Below, piece after piece: positions 13,901 through 26,810 of a DNA stretch of 64,000 bases. A program made the translations under genes and the position numbers. Position 1 is the first letter of the stretch. The number at the start of each line of letters is the position of its first letter. The stretch comes from Epinephelus fuscoguttatus (Eukaryota > Chordata > Actinopteri > Perciformes > Serranidae). The stretch covers positions 32,326,322 to 32,390,321 of the forward strand of contig NC_064753.1 of the NCBI RefSeq assembly GCF_011397635.1, given 5' to 3'. Under the pieces are notes generated by a model. The model worked only from the letters and a program-made list of their open reading frames with translations, ran no database searches and had not been told where the DNA came from.

Positions 13901-16900
13901 CCACTAGGGTGGATCAAACAAGACTAATACAGAGCAGGTGTGAAGGGAAGACTGTAGGAACAGGGAAGGACTAACGAGACAGGTGTGACAGAAAACGGGG
14001 TAAAACACAAAGACAGGAAGTAAAACCAGACATGACACCAGAGATATTGGATAAAGTGAGATACCCCACTCAGCTCACTTCCTGATTCAGTGACGTCAGT
14101 GCCACGCCCCCACAGGAGACTTGCGGCAGCTCTGAATGTATTGTCGTCAATGAGGAAAATGAACGTGATCACAATTTGTGGTCAATTCTTTCGCCCTATA
14201 GTCACTAAAATAAATATTGGGTTCGTTTTCCACGGGGATGAGGGAGAACAGGGTCTGATTGGAGGGAGAGCTTACCACGCCCACTTAGGAGACAGGAAGA
14301 GTAACCGTTTTCTTAACATTGGATAAGCCTACGGTGGGGTATCTCCTTTATCAAATATCTCTGACAACACATGAGGAGAGAATCTAGAAAATAAACAGGA
14401 AGTAGATTAAACATGAATCGATTACACGAAACAAGGAGCACAAACAGAAACCACCAAAACAAAGTCCATAAGCAGCAAGTGGGAACATGTTGCTGCCGCT
14501 TTTAGGACAGGACACTACCTGACTTTCTTTTTTAATGGATGCCAAAAAAAAATAATTACACCCTGATGTATTTGCTAATTTACACAATCCATATGTGCAG
14601 GTGGTGAGGATGTGCCAGGTGAGAAGCAGAGGACCGCGGTGTCTCCACTGCACTCTCTGCACCTGACAGCACACTTATGTTCACTGCACCCATTTTACAC
14701 ACAAAAACTATCTGACAACTAAAATCATTCTTGGTAATATATGCACGGTATTAGAGGAGATTATTGAAAACTGTTGATGCGGTGTACTGCAGTTATTTAA
14801 TCCTGTTTAACGTTATCTTGGATTTCTACAACCGACAACATTAATTTCATCAGTTAACCTAATTAATGTGGTTGAGGTGAAAACGACTGAATATTCACGC
14901 TTATTATCGGGTTAAGAAAAGCCAAACTCTCCTGATTCCTGTCATCTGCCACAGCCTGGCATCATTCAGCTGCACTTGGTGATCTCCACAGCTGACCATG
15001 AGTGTCAGCAGCACACAATCCGGCCCTGACCCTCTTCTCGGTGCTCCGGTGGTGGGGAATGTGATGGCGAGACAGCGCTAATAAAATATTAAGCAGGATT
15101 TGATTTGAGATTTAAAGTGACATATCTTTTGCAATTTAAAGCTGCTTATGGAAAAGTTATGGCTCACTGGCAGAAACACGAATAACGCTGCTGCATTTGA
15201 ATGTTTATGACATGGATGTATGAGAAACATGTGACATGAGGTAAATTTAAATCTGTGAGAGATCATTATACGTACAATGATTCCTCTTACAGTACATCTA
15301 ATTTCCACAATACATGTGTACACATGGGTCAGAGTTTTCCTAAATTTGGGCACATTTCCTCATCAAGTTTTTCTTTATAAATCGCAATTTATGCTTAGAA
15401 AGTGGCGTATGCATATTTAAATCCCTTTTTTGTATGTAAGCAATGGTTATAAATATGGCCTCTGCTCTACGTCAAAAGAGCACGAACACTGAAACATTAC
15501 ATTCAGCTACCTTCAAACTTGTTTTTGTTGCTTGCAGTTTTCCCGTAGCTAACGCTAGCTAGCTTACCAATGATACATCCTAATTCGGAGTATGACTAAT
15601 GTACAAGTGAGGACAGGACTTTTGTTTGGGAATGTTGTGTACATTGACCTGTGCTACGTAAGCCATTGACGGTCAGTTCACAGTTTTAGCTTTTAGTCCA
15701 GTAGAAACTGAACATGAGACTGTAGCCTTGGTGATTTTAGACACTGTGCAGGTAGTGATGTTAATAACTGGAAAAATGGTAGCACGTAAAGTTAGCCTTA
15801 TGTACCTCCTGTCAAGTAATTTGAAAAGTAATGTGATAGGTGACTTGCTCATTAACTGATTGATTATTTGAGAGTTTTTGATTAGCTTAATGCTGTCAAG
15901 TAACTTTTCCAACACTTGTCTTGCCTGCTGTTGAGCTTTGCCACCACAAACGCTATGAGCTGTTTGTAATCTGTTTATTTCAAAACATGTGTGTGTGTTG
16001 TGGGAGAGAAGAGGCAGTACAGGTGTGTGCCATTTGTTAGGCTGGACAATGGACAGCACCATAAGCATGTTGCTTAGTGAGCTAATAAGAAGGTGACAAT
16101 GATCCATAGTATCTTAAGAAATAAGGTCAGACCACAGGTGAGGAGAGAAGCAGCTGGGAATGTAATTAAAAGTATGTGTGCTGATGGAAGTGCAATCGCA
16201 TGAGGAACATTAGCCTTGTGTAACCGGCTTCTTCCTTCCCCTGTCTTTTTCTCCAGCATGCAAGCCGGGCTTCTTCAAGGCATATGCTGGGAACACTAAA
16301 TGCTCCAAGTGTCCTCCACATAGCTCCAGCCATGACCAGGCCGCCACCATCTGTCACTGCGACAAAGGCTTCTACAGAGCTATAAAAGACTCCTCCACCA
16401 TGGCTTGTACAAGTTAGTAGAGTAGTTACAAAACAAGCAAAGGAAACATTCTTAGTTTCTGTTTGCATATCTGTAATTTATTTTAGTCTGCTGTGCCATC
16501 TTTCCCCCCATCCATCTGCTCTTTTTTTTTCCGCAATATGATTGAGCTAAATTTAGATATATGCCTCCATAACTTCTTCCCTCTATATCTCAACTTTAAA
16601 AAAAGCCATCTGTTATGATGTACCTCATTCATGGATATGGGAAATTTTGACAGTAGCATCCATGAAATTGACAAGTAGCACGCCGGAATGAAACACTTGG
16701 GGCGCTCGGAAAGCTTACCACCCACATGCCTGCACACGGTTATTCAAAGTCACACTTGCAACTTCAGTTCTGATCACTTTGCCAAACCAGACATTGTACA
16801 GTTGTGAAAAATGGGGCAAAAAAAAAAAAAAAAAAATCTGATCTGTTTTCTATCCAGAAAATTGACACATAGGTTGTTGGAATGAAATACTGTAGAATAA

Positions 16901-19900
16901 GTTGAAAGCCAACCACCCACACACCAACCTACACGCATACTACAGATTCAAATTAGACTCACTTGCTGCAAAAGGTCCTTAAATTGACAGATTTTGATCA
17001 ACGTGGGCCCACTTCAGCTTCATCCTCAAGGTCAGATGAGTGGTGTATTTGCTGTTATACTTAATACTGGTACTTACAAACCTTCTTTCTTGCACAGAAG
17101 TATGCCAGAAGTAAGATGTTATTGCTGCTCATTTCATCATTTTTAGTAAACTGTAGACTGTTAGTCACTCTCCCAAGAGGTCTCCGGAGTCTGAAATGGC
17201 ACCAGTGATCACAGATCATGTGTTTTGTCCACTCAACCTTCAGTCAGACAATAATCAAACCCCTGTTGCTTTATTTGTACAAGCATATTTGTTTAAAAAT
17301 AAATCAGAGTTATCAATAAGTAATCTCTCTCTAAATACCTTTCCTCTCTCCTCAGGGCCTCCGTCAGCTCCCAGGAACCTGGTCTCATTGATCAATGACA
17401 CGGCTCTCTTCTTGCAGTGGATGCCTCCTAGCGACACAGGTGGCAGGAAGGACATCACTTACAACATCCTGTGCCAGCGCTGTGATGGAAGAGACGGCGA
17501 CAGTGGTGTGACACAGTGCGAGCCGTGTGAGCCAGACCTGCGGTTCATCCCACGGCCACTTGGTCTGACTGGTACCTCTGTGGCAATACTAGATTTTGCA
17601 ATGCACGCCAATTACACTTTCCACGTGGAGGCCGCGAATGGGGTCTCTGGACTGGGGATGTCTGCACGCTCGCTGGCGAATGTTACCGTCAAAACACACC
17701 AAGCCGGTGAGTTGCAGAGCTCTTCAGTGCAACTTTCTATCTTCAGATCCAACTATGGCGCTGATGACAAGCAGCTGTACCACCAAGGGAATTACAGGAT
17801 TGATTTATTGATATGGGTTCTTGACTTGGATAAGATTCACAATTGATTGCTTATTTTGTGAGTGCTTAAACAGATTAATTGATTAATCTACTGACAGACA
17901 ATTAATCACAAACAATTTAGATAATTGATCACTAGAGAAAGTCATTTATTAAGCACAAGCGCCAAACATTCGCTGGCTCTAGCTTCTCCAATGTGAGGAT
18001 TTGCCGGTTTTCTTTGTTTCACATTGCTGTAATTAAAAAATTCCTTGTATTGGACTGTTGGTCGTGCAAAAAAAAAAAAAAAAAAAGCAAATAAGAGACT
18101 TCACATTGGGCTCCACAGTCTTATTTGAACACTATTTTCTGGATTAACCTATGACTTAAAAAAAAATGTGAGAGATTAATAATAAAAACAGGTGTTAGTC
18201 GCAGCCATGGAATTTTGTAATTACAGAGATCAATTTAAAAAACATTTTGCAAGGCTGAAATAGTACATGGTAAGCTACAAAATATTCAACACATTCATCA
18301 TTTAAATCCTGCTGGCACGGGCAAAATGGCCATCTGGAATAGTGGGAATTTTCCCAGTGGACCATTCAGCCTGTGGGATGGCAGGGAGCCAAGCAAAAGC
18401 GATAAAAAACAAAGTTTACAAACTTGCGAAAGAGCACAACCAAAAACTATTGCTGCCCAACAATACTCTAACTACTTAATTTACATGAGCATTAAAAAGG
18501 TGTTCACCAAAATTACTGTAGCAAAAATATTATGTGCAGAAATTGTTATGTGCATTTCTTGTAGTCTGTTCGTCCACGATTCACCTTTGTGGGCCATCTG
18601 TGGACTGGATGTAAGGAAACAAATGCTCAGATTGATTCCTGCAAGTATGACCATCAACTGTACTTGATACATTAAACTGTGTCTCGAGGCTTTGAGTTAA
18701 AGTCTATAACTTTGCTGCACAGTGGCTTTAGGACAGAAACTGCAGTTCTTCCTAAAAATGGCTCTTTTTAGTTTACAGGACATCTGCAGTTTACGTACTC
18801 CATATGTTCTCCTTTTTCTGGACAGATTGCCGTGGGTTAACATTCACCTAGCCATATTTAGCTCTAAATTATATATAAAGATTAAATTTAGATGATTATG
18901 CTTGACATATGCATACACTGTAGTTACATAATACCTGACTCACACAGCTCACAAACGCTGTGTTTGCACTGGAGCAGACGGAGATGTTGATGCTACAGCA
19001 ACAGGAAGTTTTATTTATTTTGCAGCTAGATTTGCCTTTGTCTCTCCCGAGCACCCTGTGCTTCCCCTGTGTCTGTCTCTCCCTCCAGCTTAACGTGTCA
19101 GTAGGTGAAGCAATCTCTGACCCCTGAATAGCTGACAGCGCTATTGTGACTTGAACCTAGTCCTAATTAGCAGTATCCGGCAACTACAGATAGATGTCCT
19201 CAAGGCAGCGGTGTCTTAGACTTGAACTGGGGAAAAATAAGAGACCTGAGTTCAACTACAGAACCTGATATTTTAAGGGCAAGAATATTGATGGAATAAT
19301 TGATGGAGAAGGATGAGATGAAGGAAGGAAAGGGAGTGGATTAATAAATTATACTGAGATGTACTGTATGTGCACATTTTCTCTCCCTTCAGCAAGCGCA
19401 GCAAGTTAGTATTGAGATGAAATTCTGATGAGAACAAGGCAGGCGCTCATCAGTGTCTGAGATATAAAAATAGAGAATTGGGTATATCTGTGCTAAATCG
19501 AAAGAGATTGTTGCGGTTTACCACTTGTAGCTCAGCAGAAGACAATCTGAAAAATACTTTTGGCTCCTAATGAAACTGAGGAGATTGAAAAGAACATTTA
19601 CATATCACACAAAGGTTGATCATATTTTCCACTTTTAGAGACAATAAGTAGACTGCAATGCACTTGTATCGTGCTTTTCAAGTCTTACAACCACACAAGA
19701 CTTTCAACACTACATGTCACAGTCCACCATTCAACCACTGGTGGTCGAGGCTACTGTACAAGATGCCACCTGCTACTCGATAGCCATTCACTCGCACTCA
19801 CACACTGATGGAACAGCCATTGAGAGCAACTTGGGGCTCAGTATTCTGCCCACTTCCACATGCTGGCTAGAGAGTGAACGACTGGCTCTACCTCTGAGCC

Positions 19901-22474
19901 ATAGCCACACATATACAGCTAATGTGTACGCTTGGAACAAAGTCTCTTAAAATCCAGGTAAAGAAAAATAACAATGTGTAGTAGTAGAGTTTTTCATGCT
20001 GTAGAAAAATGTGTTAATAAGCATCCAGCAAGGGTGGCAGAGGAGATACCTGCACACCAATACATCAGGGCTGTACAGCCACAAAAAAGATTCACAGGCT
20101 GAGAACAATTTATTTAGAACATCCACGCACAAAAAGAAAGGTGCTCAAAGTGCAAAAAATAATAAAAAGTAATTAAACAACAGCAGCAGACGTTTCAGTC
20201 CTTGACTATCATTAGTGCTGATCAAGGACTGAAATCTTTGCTGCTGTTTTTAATCACTTTTTATTAACTCTGTGATAGCAGTTATTCACAGTGCCAGTGT
20301 CAGGGTTAGTGAAGCCAGATAAACAAAAGATACCGTGGGTGTGTTGAACTGGCTTCATAGTACAAGCCTCTGTTGTGGCTAACTTTTTAGGTTTAAAAGA
20401 AGTCAGTCTGTATTCTCGTGAGATTGTCGAACTTGGGTTAAATTTATGCCAGAGCAATATTAAGGCTGGCCTAACACTACAGACCAGTCTTTTTGTGAGA
20501 CTGTCCACTGGTCTGAATTCCTATTTCTCAGTTTTGTTACATTTAAACAAAATTAAGTCTTGACAATGCTACTTTGCTAATGCTTAGCAAGTATAATGCT
20601 TACCCAACATGATCTCACTCCAAAGTCATTGAAATCCGGTGGTTGGGCAGTGACTTGTGGTGTCAGACATCGACAAAAAAAGCTGTCCTTAAACTTGGCA
20701 TGATACACAGCTGGTTGGTTGTCATTATATTGTAACAGCCCTTGGTGATGTCAGGGGGAAACGCAGTGGAACAAGAATGAAATTTAAGGCTGCAAAAGTC
20801 AGAGTGGGGTGGGTTGGAGCAGTAGTGGATGGGTCCAACAAACAATGACCTGGGAGAGTGGTGTTTGGTTGCCGTTATATTTTAACAGCACTCTGCAGCA
20901 GCAGGGGGGAAACGTGGCAGGACAAGGACGAAAGTTAAGGCCAACAAACAATGACTTTCACCTAGGAGAGTGGTTTTCACGTCCCGTAAGGTTACAAAGC
21001 CAAACGCTGGTCTTTTACCTAAGAACAACCACGTTATTTTGTTGCCTAAACAAAAAATGGAAATTTGTGTGGTTGAAGTCATTCCACTACCGACGTAGTG
21101 CTTTTATTTTGAAAGAGACTGTATGTAAACTACTGTAAGACAGTACATGAAATATGCAGAACTTGACACAGTGTCCCAGAACATAAACAACCAACGCACT
21201 CAGGGTACCTTGCATGTTGTGTCTGGATGTGAAAAGTCCATAACCCAACGTTGATACTATGTGACGAGGTCGGAGTGAGAATGTGTTGGCTTACCATGTT
21301 AAGCATCCTAGTTTAGCATGCGAGCATTTGCTAATTAGTACTAAACACATAGTGGAGCTGAGGATTCATGTCATTATTTTGTGGTTGTTTAAAAATAAAT
21401 CAAAGTAATGCCCAAAATAACATTTTGACCTCATGGTGGTGCTAGAGAAAAAAAGTCAGGCATCACCATAGTAACTTAATTTCAGCCTGTGGGGAACATA
21501 AATATCTGTAAACAATTTCATGGCAGTCCATCTAATAGTTGGGTAAGTGCTGTTGGTTAAGCTGCAGACTTTAAAGTGAAATTGAATGGAAAGTGACTGT
21601 ATTTATATAGCGCTTTTCTCGCCTAGGCAACCACTCAAACTGCTTTAGAACAAAAGTGCCATTCACCCATTCACACACATTCATACACTGATGACAGAGG
21701 CTACCGTACAAGGTGCCGCCTGCTCATGAGATGCGATCGCCATTCACACGCACATTCAAAGACAATTTAAATCTCAGTATCTTACCCAAGGACACTTCAA
21801 TATGTAGACTGCAGGGGATCGATCAAGTGACCTTTTGAGTAGAGGGCGACTGTGCTACCTCTTGAGCCACAGCTGCCCCATTCAAACATACTACCATTTA
21901 ATTATAAAAATTATTATCAATGCCAGCCAACCTTTCTGTGCTTATTGGCTCACTGTAAGGATTTAGTGTGGTTTTGTTTCAGGCAATATGGAGCACATGG
22001 TCAGTAAGTGGGGACCCAATTGTCATTTCTCGTGGCTAATTTTCCCCCAGCATACAGAGAAGAAATACTGCATCAAAGTATTATTTTTAGAAATGTTTTG
22101 CTGATAGGCTGTCATCATATCATGGAAACCAGATGTCAGGTGTGTGTGTGTCACTTCATACCCGTCTCTCTGGCAAAGGCAGCTAGACTGACGGGAGGAA
22201 GTTGGAATGCAAAATAATCTCTGTAGAGGAGGAGAAGCAGCCTGTGGGGATGTTTCCATGCGGATGTTTAGAATGGATTAACTTGTCAAACTGCCTTTCC
22301 TCAGCAGACACACTGTATGCACACAGAGCCAGGCACGCATGCAAACAAGCGGAGAAACAAATCCATACACATATGACATTTGCCTCACCCATGTAGCATC
22401 TACAGCCACGCATATGGTGGTCGGTTAGTTATTTACCAGCTCTTCCATGTGCTTGTTCTTGATTTTCTCTCTTT

Positions 22475-22522
<48 letters not shown>

Positions 22523-25500
22523 TATAGTTTAACTATATATCCGTCCTTCACATTTAAAGTGGTAAATAGGCTAAATAAAAAGCAAAGAACGCTGTAAGTT
22601 TGAACGCTGTAGACCATTCATGCGGTTTGAATGCAGTTTTCCATGGCACATTATCTGCACTTTATTGGACTGAAATGTTTACATCAGTCCACAGCATCAT
22701 TCGCAATATTATACATGTGCTAAATTCTGAATGAATAATTCCCATGAATGCAAATGAGCAGGTAACATGCATGTGGCATTTAATATATAGGGTATATGTT
22801 TTTCATATATAGGGTATATATTTCCAGGGAGCTTTTTAATGATGTCTAATACAGACCAACGTTGGAAAATCTATTTAAACACTTCAAAGCACCGTATGCC
22901 TGTTGTTAAATGCAAAACATTCGTCAAGCACTCGAGAACGTACTATAAATTCAAATGAGGTGGAACATTCATTAGGTTGAGAGAAAGGCTTGTTGTAAAT
23001 CTGTGCTTGTCCAAACTTATGTTTGGATGGACCCAGGATGGGCAGGCTCATTGCCAATTAACGCAGACGCTTGCAAGGTGATTCGTGTAATTGATTGTGA
23101 TATTGTGTCAATGATGGAGTAATAGCCAATCAAAAGCAAAATTAGCAATTAACTGGATTTTTTTAGCGAGAAGGAGGGGGGAAGATTTATTTTCTGTTGG
23201 CATGCTATCTGTTTGTAAATTGCATATTAATGCCTCATTATGCTTTTAATTATGCTAAACCTATTTATCAGACTTACTAATAATTTCTCTTCCCTATTGC
23301 CTGTGTGCTTGTCTAACCTTGATAAGTTATAGCCTAATACTCGGTTAAGCAAGATGCACGATCAGTCTGTCTTTGCACAGAGTGAAGTGTTATGATCCAC
23401 CGAGTTATCATTCAGTTTTGCAGCCATAAGAGCTGAGCAGTATTTATTTTTTTATGTCACAGAATCTCAGAAGACACATTTGATCATCTTGAATGCCTCT
23501 TTGTGCGCACTCTCCTCCACACTTAATTTCACTTTGTAAAGCAGGTTGCTGGTTTTCTGCTTGTTGAAGCTGATGAAGGTCAGCTGTTTCTAACGTCTCT
23601 CAAGGCAGCAACGCAGAGCAATGCGAGCAGGATGATCTCTGTATATGAACAGCGAACTGCACTCTGCTCAAAATACACTGTAGTCATTGCTCAGCAGAGC
23701 GTCTCTCACTGACGATTGCTCCCACAAAGTTCACTGCAGTATTCTGTGAAGAGGCACAGAGAAATCAGTGCAAATTTGTGAAAGGTGTTTGCTGCGCCGA
23801 GGAAGAATGTGCTCATACAACAGCAGAGCAGAGAGAACCACAAAGATAGACTCAGTCTGTGTTAAAAGTAATCCTTATGTAAGACGACCGTCTGAGCAGA
23901 GGCTGAAAATAAATGTTGAGCTTTTGAAAGTTTGGACTAAATATTACACTTCTGAAGTTTACATGTGTTTCTGTCGGTGGCGCAGGTTTTTATTTCTGGA
24001 GCCTTGAAGAATCAAAGTTAATTGAATAACATAAATCAAATCATTCGCAAAATGTGAGATTTAATGACGTATTGATCCTTTGCTGAAATAATCGAAATCG
24101 AATAGCTGCTGGTTTAAATGGTTAAGTCCCTACAGAGCTGTGCTCATTGTCTTTCAGTTCATTCCAGACTCCACTGCTCAACCACTCCACTGCAACACAT
24201 TGTACTTGTGTTCACCATGCTACTTTTTAAAATTCAAATCGGAAAAATTAGTGCTTATTCTTTTTCTGGGATTTTTTGGGCCTTTTTGCCTTTGTTCAAT
24301 AGAACAGCCACAGCATGAAAGGAGGAATGACATGGAAACCTGCAACCACTGTGACACAGCCTTTGTACATTGGGGCCCTGCTCTACCATGTGAGCTAGTA
24401 GGCGCCCCATAAGTACCTATTCTTAAGTAATTAGTAGTACCTTTTAATGTTACATTTTGGATTGTCCTCTGACTCACTGTTGAGAAATGACTTTAACATA
24501 TGTTTTCCCAATCAGTCACTTTTTGACTTTATGACATTGTTTTGGGATGGCCACATTTTAGAGCCTGTACCCTCCAATCTGACATTAGTTGGTCAATGCT
24601 GTTGACCAAAGTGGTCTTTGCGGGGCTCATCCTCAGCACATTGGCTCTACTTGGGCCGCCCACCCAGGCAGATAATGTCTGATGTGTGGATGGCAATAAC
24701 GTTTGCTGTACTGGCAAACATTCTGTTGGGTTTGCACTTGCTTAATTTGGGTTGCTACAGCCACCGATGGTAAACTGCTGCCCGCTCTCCTCCTGATGAA
24801 GTAAGGCCAAATAACACCACTGCCCAATGGTGCACACTGAAACAGCTGGTGCTATAATTGACCTGAAGGGCATCAATCATAGAAATCTGGCACTTGGGCA
24901 GTCCCTTGCGACGTCAGACACTGACAAAAAAGCAGTAATTTAACGTCAGCGTGATATGCAGCCAGTTGCTGTTATAGTCTAACAGTGCTTGGCGGCGTCA
25001 GGGGGATCAAACACCAACAAACACCGACTTTCACCTGGGAGAGCAGTGTTTACGTCCCATAAGATTGAAAGCCAAACCCTGTAAAACTCTAAAAAAAAAA
25101 CGGCAATTGTTGTTGCTGTACTGACGTAGTGTGTTTAATTAGAAAGAGATTTTCCTGTGAAAGCAGAAGTGTATTTTGAAAGAAGACAATGCATGTAACA
25201 GGCATAACTTGACACAGCGTCCCAGAACGTCAACAACCAGCGCACCCAGGGTACCTTTCACGTCATATCAGGATGTGGAAGGTCCATGGCCAAACGTCGA
25301 GATCAGAGAATGTGTTGTCCTTTCTTGCAAACTAGCCCTGTATCAGCACCACGGGCAGCAGCTGAAGCGCCACATTTATGCCCTGAACTCTAACTACCAC
25401 AGTCTGAATTCTCCAAGCAGCAAAAAATTGCCTTCCTACATGGGCCCCTGACAGCTTCTGGGACCCACTGTGCCGCACTGCTTGCACGATTGATATTTAC

Positions 25501-26761
25501 ACCATTACTGTTGGCTCTTTGTTGAACATCTGGGTCCACAGCATATAGTTTTTGTTTTTGCTGTGCCTGGCACTGTGGGAACTGTCTAAGGAATCAGTCA
25601 TTTCTCTCATTTAGTGCTTTTTTGGCTAATTTATTACCTTCATCTTTTCTTTTTATACAAACAAGACACCACAGGCTGACAACTGTGCAAGGGAAAAACT
25701 TACAGTTTCAGTTGCAGCTTTTTAGCAGACATTCACAATTTGTATTGAGCATATGTTTGATTAGTTTAACAGTGGAATAAAAATGTTTACGAACCCTTAC
25801 TACTAGCTAGTTATTCCCTCTCACAGTAGTGCATAATATAGGTGAACGTTTGTTTTCTTATAGTCATTCCATCAGCATTTGGGTCAGCTTTGAGCACTAT
25901 TAAAATGTACATGTACTATGAATGTAAATGTGCCAGGTGTGCTGTGCGCATGTCTTTCAGTGGACTGGTGCTGTTAGTTCGACCAGTTAAAACAGAGGTG
26001 GAAAGGTTCCTCACAAGGTTTATGTAGATAAAATTCATATGAAACTCGAGGCCACCTCACACTGGAAATGACGGGCTGTTGTTTCGTCTTTTTTTTTTTT
26101 CAATTTTCTACAAATTCCATGAAAACAAAAAACAGTTTTGACTTTGGTTATCTTCACCACCTTAAATATGTCTTTTACAAAACAACAACAGGAGTCATGC
26201 AAAGGTCTCACATGCGTATTCCACGTGTGAATATCTCCCACTGTTCTGTGGTGTCCTGATTCAGGAGATTTTCTCTCTTTTACTTTGCTCCTTTCTTCGG
26301 AGCCTTCCCCTTTCCCCCAGTGGATTCTCTTCTGTTTTCATCTCCTTTGCTCTGGGAATAAGGCTGACGTCTATTTATACGCTCAGATGCTGGGGAGATG
26401 CAACCTCGTGGGATTTCTTTACAGCTCTCCCTGTTCACTCTTTTTCTCGCTCTTCTTCCCCCTCTGTCCTTCCTTTATGTGTTTGAGCAGCCATAGTCGA
26501 GGGTTAACCTATTTTTACATGTTGCCAATAAACCCAACAACAGAGCTCAAAGATTCTCAATTATCTTTTGATGTGTGAGTTGTGATTGAGCTGTAATGAC
26601 CGAAATTGTTTTCCTTGAGCCCACGTAGTGGATTTCTAACCAGTGGATTGATTTATCCTGAACCTAAAATAGCTACTTGCATAAGAGTTTAGAGGTTTTT
26701 CAGAGTTTTCTCACACTGCAAAAATGTCCACGCACAGAAAATTCCACTTCTCGAGCACACT

Positions 26762-26810
<49 letters not shown>

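Larger units (their letters stand above)
2556..16256 (+). other. epha6 large intron (13.7 kb)
   Basis: No coding exon is supported; the flanking exons join in phase. Contents include a hAT-like MITE fragment at about 4,210-4,430, a poly-A run at 4,858-4,875, an AT-rich minisatellite at 5,575-5,745, a DNA-element remnant at about 8,560-9,350, hAT-like dispersed sequence at about 9,485-9,830 and 10,600-10,680, a Myb-like transposon-derived fragment at 13,635-13,755, and a nested MITE at 14,041-14,361. Elsewhere I see AT-rich sequence without recognisable genes. Confidence 0.7.

Noticed and set aside
15673..16107. 144-codon minus-strand frame
   Set aside because: Antisense intronic sequence with no domain pattern; probably a chance frame.
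17196..17846. Open frame of 216 codons spanning the FN3-1 exon
   Set aside because: Only 17,356-17,706 is coding. The ends of the frame are intron read-through before the acceptor and after the GCC G|gtgagt donor.
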